Shown one piece after another: positions 22,079 through 25,535 of a stretch of 25,535 nucleotides of DNA. The position numbers were made by a program, and so were the translations under genes. The DNA is from an uncultured Treponema sp. (lineage in GTDB: Bacteria > Spirochaetota > Spirochaetia > Treponematales > Treponemataceae): positions 1 through 25,535 of the forward strand of contig CAJOQA010000198.1 of the NCBI GenBank assembly GCA_905236465.1, given 5' to 3'. Numbering within the stretch: position 1 is the first letter of the stretch; each line of letters begins with the position of its first letter. Under the pieces are notes generated by a model that saw nothing but the letters and a program-made list of their open reading frames with translations, did no database searches and was not told where the DNA came from.

Positions 22079-23691
22079 TAATCGCAGTCCATTATTCCCT
22101 TGCGCAAAGAAAGTATTCTTGAAGGAGAGACACTTAACTCATCTATTCCCATCCGAACAAATTCTGCGGTAAGTTCTGGATCTGCTCCAAGTTCTCCACA
22201 AATACCAACCCAGCAGTCGTGCTTGTGCCCGTTTTCTATGGTCATCTGTATTTCTTTTAGGACGGCAGGATGGTGGGGATTATAGAAGTTTTCAAGTTTG
22301 GAGTTCTGCCTGTCGATTGCAAGAGTATACTGGGTAAGGTCATTTGTTCCTATAGAAAAGAAATCCACCTCTTTGGCAAGTTCTTCACTCATCATAACGG
22401 CGGCAGGAGTTTCTATCATAATGCCTTCCTCTACCTCGCCATAAGGAATATTTTCTTTATTCAGCTGGGAACGGACCTCTGCGGAAATCTTCTTTATCCT
22501 TCTTACTTCATCTACAGAAATAATCATGGGATACATAATGGCAAGGGTACCAAAAGCACTGGCCCTATAAATTGCCCTTAACTGAGTCTTAAATAAATCA
22601 GGACGTTCAAGGCAGATGCGGATTGCACGGAAACCTAAAGCAGGGTTTTCTTCTTTGTCAAGGTTAAAGTAGTCAGCCTGTTTGTCAGCACCAATATCGA
22701 GGGTACGGATAATAACTTTCTTGCCACCCATTTTTCTTGCTACATTCTTGTAGGCAACAAACTGGTCTTCTTCTGACGGGTAAGTGTTCCGCCCTAGATA
22801 AAGGAATTCACTGCGGAAAAGGCCTATGCCTTCAGCATCATTTTCTAGCGCCAGGTCTGCATCCGCAACGCTTCCAATGTTTGCATACAAATTGATTTTT
22901 CTGCCGTCTTTAGTTAGGGAAGGCTTTCCCTTAAGAGTTTGCAAAAGCTCTATTTTCTTTAGCTCTTCTTGCCGCTTAACCTCTTTTTCCTTTAGGGTAT
23001 CCATGTCTGGCTCAAGTATGAGCTCACCGGTAAAGGTGTCAACAACCGCGCTTTTTCCTGTCCAGTTATTTTCTATCATAACCCCTGTAAGGGCTGGAAT
23101 ATTCATGGTACGGGCAAGTATTGCGGTGTGACTTTGCGAAGAGCCGTACTTTGTGACAAAAGCTAGAATCTTGGACTTATCAAGCTGTACTGTTTCTGCA
23201 GGAGTCAAATCCTCTGCTGCAAGGATTGCAGGCTCACTAGAGTCAAAAGCTTCATTTTCTCCGCCACAAAGAACTGTAACAACTCTTCTTGCTACATCCT
23301 TTATGTCGGCAGAGCGGGCCTTCATATACTCGTCATCCATTTCTAAAAATATCTTTGAAATAATTTCACCGCTTTGGAAAACAGCATACTCGGCATTAGC
23401 CTTTTCATCCCTTATCATTCCATAAACGGAATCAGTAAAGTCGTCATCTCCTAAAAGCATGGACTGCACGTCAAAAATGTTGGCCGCATCCTGCCCTACT
23501 TCATTGACAGCTTTCTTGTAAACAGCCTGTAATTGGTCTACAGCCTTGTCTCTAGCTTTATTATATCGTTCTATTTCTGCTTCAGGGTCAGAGATTTCTT
23601 TTTTTGAAGTATCGTAGACTACTTTCTTAAAAACCCTGATCTTGCCAATTGCAATTCCCTTGTAAATTGATTTTCCATTGTATATCTTCAT
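22078..23691 (-). CDS. ptsI: Phosphoenolpyruvate-protein phosphotransferase (PTS enzyme I)
   Basis: Enzyme I transfers phosphate from PEP to HPr, the first step of the PTS. In this 537-residue protein the N-terminal domain carries the active-site His188 in GSSQSHTAILART. The PEP-binding domain has the GIGLFRSEFLYLGR motif, PALGFRAIRICLE and the signature SIGTNDLTQYTLAIDR, and ends with the catalytic-Cys region VGICGELGADP. I start it at ATG 23691 (MKIYNGKSIYKGIAIGK), where enzyme I proteins begin. The in-frame upstream extension to 23763 is hydrophobic, unlike the family, and contains the promoter. The -10 is eight bases from the ATG with no ribosome-binding site, so the mRNA should be leaderless. 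HPr and enzyme II genes are not in the window, so sugar transport or a purely regulatory PTS cannot be distinguished. Confidence 0.94.
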   Translation of the reverse strand: MKIYNGKSIYKGIAIGKIRVFKKVVYDTSKKEISDPEAEIERYNKARDKAVDQLQAVYKKAVNEVGQDAANIFDVQSMLLGDDDFTDSVYGMIRDEKANAEYAVFQSGEIISKIFLEMDDEYMKARSADIKDVARRVVTVLCGGENEAFDSSEPAILAAEDLTPAETVQLDKSKILAFVTKYGSSQSHTAILARTMNIPALTGVMIENNWTGKSAVVDTFTGELILEPDMDTLKEKEVKRQEELKKIELLQTLKGKPSLTKDGRKINLYANIGSVADADLALENDAEGIGLFRSEFLYLGRNTYPSEEDQFVAYKNVARKMGGKKVIIRTLDIGADKQADYFNLDKEENPALGFRAIRICLERPDLFKTQLRAIYRASAFGTLAIMYPMIISVDEVRRIKKISAEVRSQLNKENIPYGEVEEGIMIETPAAVMMSEELAKEVDFFSIGTNDLTQYTLAIDRQNSKLENFYNPHHPAVLKEIQMTIENGHKHDCWVGICGELGADPELTAEFVRMGIDELSVSPSRILSLRKGIMDCD

Positions 23692-23698
23692 GGGAAAA

Positions 23699-23727
23699 AT
23701 TATAGCATGAAAAAGAATATATGTCAC
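23699..23727 (-). promoter_or_regulatory. Promoter of ptsI
   Basis: On the minus strand GTGACA (23722-23727), exactly 17 bp, then TATAAT (23699-23704) with an extended -10 TG, the best match to consensus in the window. Eight bases separate the -10 from the ATG. Confidence 0.75.
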
Positions 23728-23770
23728 GGAAAAAGAAATATATAGTAAACGAATTAAGGGCACAACAAAA

Positions 23771-23876
23771 AATTGGCATATTGAGCGTAGCGAAATATCA
23801 AGTGTTTACATAGCAAACCGAATGACACTATTTTCACTTGCGATATTAAAAGCTACTGTGCGCCGAAACGCCAATT
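23771..23876. repeat. Imperfect 106-bp inverted repeat between ptsI and the ATPase gene
   Basis: The ends are perfect complements (AATTGGC 23771-23777, GCCAATT 23870-23876). Inside, further matching blocks occur in the right order: TAGC with GCTA, AATATC with GATATT, and CAAGTG (23799-23804) with CACTTG (23835-23840). The whole could fold as one interrupted hairpin. It may be a short non-autonomous repeat element or the remains of one. Confidence 0.45.
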
Positions 23877-23883
23877 AAAAATG

Positions 23884-23922
23884 TGCCAAATCGCCAAATG
23901 AAAACTTGCCAAATCGCCAAAT
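23884..23922 (+). promoter_or_regulatory. Direct-repeat operator of the DUF4143 ATPase gene
   Basis: A perfect 16-bp direct repeat TGCCAAATCGCCAAAT occurs at 23884-23899 and 23907-23922, 23 bp apart start to start (about two helical turns). Each copy contains GCCAAAT twice, giving four copies. The second covers the -35 element. This arrangement suits a regulator binding cooperatively on one face of the DNA, perhaps the ATPase's own product. Confidence 0.6.
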
Positions 23923-23934
23923 ACGATATATAAT
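23906..23934 (+). promoter_or_regulatory. Promoter of the DUF4143 ATPase gene
   Basis: TTGCCA (23906-23911), exactly 17 bp, TATAAT (23929-23934). The start ATG follows after six bases, so transcription is predicted to begin on its A. GGAG lies one base before the ATG, too close to act as a normal ribosome-binding site. Confidence 0.65.
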
Positions 23935-23940
23935 CGGAGC

Positions 23941-25218
23941 ATGGAAAATTACAGACCGAGGCTGGCAGACAAGACTCTTGAACGTAAACTAAAAGGAAAA
24001 GGAGCCGTTCTTATACAAGGCCCCAAATGGTGTGGTAAGACCACCACGGCTGAGCAGATAGCTAAAAGCATTTTATACATGTCTAAACCGGAAGATGTAA
24101 AATCAAATCTTATTGCAGCTGATATAAATCCTTCTAAGCTACTTGAAGGAGATACGCCCCGCCTGATTGACGAATGGCAGATTGCACCAAAACTTTGGGA
24201 TGCTGTTCGCTTTGAAGTTGATCACAGAAAAGGAAAGGGACTGTTTATTTTGACTGGTTCTGCAGTCCCTCTAGACGATGATGAAATCTTACATACTGGC
24301 ACCGGTCGCTTTGCCTGGATAAAAATGCGTCCTATGTCACTGTTTGAGTCTGGTGAATCAACAGGTGAAATCAGCCTTAAAGCACTATTTGAACAACCAA
24401 AGCAGATTCTTGCAGAAAATAAAATTGATGATATAGACCGCCTTGCTTTCTTAATTTGCCGAGGAGGCTGGCCTGGAGCAATTGATATGGAAGACGAAAT
24501 TGCTTTGGATCAGGCATTCGATTATTTTGATGCAATTGTAAATACGGATATTTCTAGGGTTGATAATGTAAAACGTGATTCAGAGCGGGCAAAGAGACTG
24601 ATGAAATCCTATGCACGGAATCAGGGGACACAAACACCTTACACGGTTCTTCGTGACGATATTCTTGCAAATGATGCTGAAAGTCTAACCGAAGACACCG
24701 TTTATTCCTATACAAATGCCCTCCGAAAGATTTTTGTTATTGAAGACATGCCGGCCTGGAATCCGAATCTCCGGTCAAAAACTGCAATCAGAACTTCAGA
24801 TACCCGCTACTTTACAGATCCATCGATTGCAACTGCAAGCTTAGGTCTTGGTCCAAATGACCTGGTAAAAGATTTGAATACGATGGGCTTGTTTTTTGAA
24901 ACTCTCTGTGTCCGCGATTTACGAGTTTATGCAGAAAGTCTTGATGGTACCATCTACCATTACAGGGATAAGTCAGGGCTTGAATGCGACACAGTTATTC
25001 ATTTGAGGAATGGAAGTTTTGGTCTGATTGAAATAAAACTCGGTGGTGACCACCTGATAGAAGAAGGGGCTGAAAACCTCAAGACATTCAGTGCAAAAAT
25101 TGATACAAAAAAAATGAAAGAACCAGCTTTTATGATGGTTTTGACTGGTACTGGGAAATACGCTTACCGTCGTGAAGATGGGGTGTATGTTGTGCCGGTG
25201 GGGTGTTTAAGGGAGTAA
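23941..25218 (+). CDS. AAA-type ATPase with DUF4143 domain
   Basis: This 425-residue protein belongs to the widespread AAA_14/DUF4143 ATPases, often present in many copies per genome and of unknown function. Seen: Walker A GPKWCGKTT at about 27-35, a Walker-B-like LIDEWQ near 77, a sensor-like ILTGSAVPLDD, the family signature RFAWIKMRPMSLFESGE, and the FLICRGGWPGAI region. The C-terminal DUF4143 domain carries a nuclease-like pattern (GLECDTVIHLRNGSFGLIEIK, with D and E-x-K). No partner gene is adjacent. It has its own promoter with a direct-repeat operator, predicts a leaderless mRNA, and sits next to an inverted repeat and a transposase remnant, consistent with an accessory locus. Confidence 0.88.
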   Translation: MENYRPRLADKTLERKLKGKGAVLIQGPKWCGKTTTAEQIAKSILYMSKPEDVKSNLIAADINPSKLLEGDTPRLIDEWQIAPKLWDAVRFEVDHRKGKGLFILTGSAVPLDDDEILHTGTGRFAWIKMRPMSLFESGESTGEISLKALFEQPKQILAENKIDDIDRLAFLICRGGWPGAIDMEDEIALDQAFDYFDAIVNTDISRVDNVKRDSERAKRLMKSYARNQGTQTPYTVLRDDILANDAESLTEDTVYSYTNALRKIFVIEDMPAWNPNLRSKTAIRTSDTRYFTDPSIATASLGLGPNDLVKDLNTMGLFFETLCVRDLRVYAESLDGTIYHYRDKSGLECDTVIHLRNGSFGLIEIKLGGDHLIEEGAENLKTFSAKIDTKKMKEPAFMMVLTGTGKYAYRREDGVYVVPVGCLRE

Positions 25219-25312
25219 GCTGGGGAATAGCACAGGGGGATTGCAAAGCTTATGACAGACGCGCTGCAGGTATTGTAAACGAATTTAAGACTTGAAATGC
25301 CATTGTCTGATA

Positions 25313-25369
25313 GTGGAGAAGAATCTATTTTTCCTTACAAATCTAGGGACCCGCTGATTAATTCTCCAC
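25313..25369. repeat. Inverted repeat before the transposase remnant
   Basis: GTGGAGAA (25313-25320) and TTCTCCAC (25362-25369) are perfect 8-bp complements, extended by AATC and GATT with a small bulge. The right copy lies in the stretch TAGGGACCCGCTGATTAA, which begins at 25345 and may be the left end of the insertion element. The left copy could be a scar of a second, inverted end. The element boundary is a guess. Confidence 0.3.
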
Positions 25370-25386
25370 AAAAGCATATTCTGTGA

Positions 25387-25392
25387 TATAAT
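25387..25392 (+). promoter_or_regulatory. -10 element of the transposase remnant
   Basis: TGATATAAT (25384-25392) is a full extended -10. The ATG follows six bases after TATAAT, the same spacing as the DUF4143 ATPase gene, so a leaderless message is again predicted. Confidence 0.5.
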
Positions 25393-25398
25393 AGAAGC

Positions 25399-25535
25399 AT
25401 GAACCAGTTGACATTCACCGATATAGAATATGCAGGACGCAGACGAAAGACGAGGGCACGGAAGATGCGATGTACGACAGCTACGCCTTCAGGAAATTCA
25501 GCAGGATTGACTTCAACACGGAGCAGGTTCCCGAC
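25399..25535 (+). pseudogene. IS5-type transposase, broken by an internal deletion and frameshift (window edge)
   Basis: The frame from ATG 25399 reads MNQLTFTDIEYAGRRRKTR, the usual start of an IS5-family transposase. It then goes out of frame at about 25456. From there another frame continues the family's later part: GTEDAMYDSYAFRKFSRIDF, followed by NTEQVPD at the window edge. In intact relatives those two parts are separated by roughly 55-60 residues, so an internal piece is missing and the two halves are out of frame. It cannot make an active transposase. The rest of the element lies outside the window. The identification rests on remembered family motifs, not on a search. Confidence 0.72.

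Noticed and set aside
23692..23763. Hydrophobic 24-residue extension of enzyme I
   Set aside because: It covers a near-perfect promoter, and the family starts at MKIYNGK-like sequence. Enzyme I is cytoplasmic.
23884..23922. CRISPR-like array
   Set aside because: Only two 16-bp copies with a seven-base gap; too short and too few, and they overlap a promoter.
23941..25218. The DUF4143 ATPase as a toxin-antitoxin or defence module
   Set aside because: No partner gene adjoins it and no system known to me is defined by this protein alone.

Overview
The window looks like a chromosomal segment of a host-associated, carbohydrate-using Treponema-type spirochaete. I infer this from moderate-to-low G+C, the mixture of housekeeping genes (ftsH, rpoN, recQ, comM, ptsI), a two-domain cyclic-nucleotide-type regulator, a DUF3502-type sugar-binding protein, and a pectin-related pair (pectinesterase-like protein and 2-keto-3-deoxygluconate kinase). 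A pectin-using treponeme would fit. The species assignment is inference only.

Layout. 1-614 (-): N-terminal third of ftsH, cut by the window edge. 615-1361: the only long gene-poor stretch; it holds the ftsH promoter, a G+C-richer patch with inverted repeats and a doubtful 54-codon frame. 1362-4732 (+): a TSCPD-domain protein, a large unrecognised membrane protein, phenylacetate-CoA ligase (paaK) and a tandem-ACT protein. 4724-6211 (-): rpoN, divergent from a DUF1015 gene (6266-7570, +). 7572-9518 (-): recQ. 9574-9656 (+): tRNA-Leu(CAA) with its own promoter and terminator. 9698-11230 (-): comM. 11368-12897 (+): orphan solute-binding protein, overlapping tail-to-tail with a PHP phosphoesterase (12877-13761, -). 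13870-19089 (+): two-domain Crp-like regulator, Lrp-type regulator, class I aminotransferase, a membrane-anchored TPR protein with a nuclease-dead Mrr-like tail, and a TIGR02757 (DUF2400) protein. 19093-21984 (-): kdgK, tandem-receiver response regulator and pectinesterase-like protein. 22078-23691 (-): ptsI. 23941-25218 (+): AAA-type ATPase with DUF4143. 25399-end: the start of a broken IS5-type transposase.

How the genes fit together. Lrp regulator plus aminotransferase form a translationally coupled amino-acid module. PaaK plus ACT protein form an aryl-acid module. Pectinesterase-like protein, response regulator and KdgK lie in the same direction and suggest regulated use of pectin-derived acids. 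There is no phage, CRISPR array or complete defence system.

The most striking general signal is in the promoters. Many genes have an extended -10 (TGnTATAAT-like), several with a TTGAAN-like -35 exactly 17 bp away. In six cases the -10 lies only 6-10 bases from the start codon with no properly placed ribosome-binding site, which predicts leaderless or near-leaderless mRNAs (DUF1015, PHP, pectinesterase-like, ptsI, DUF4143 ATPase, transposase remnant). Several start codons were moved inward on this evidence. The most notable protein-level oddities are the degenerate Mrr-like tail on the TPR protein and the Asp-to-Gly change, together with the missing signal peptide, in the pectinesterase-like protein.
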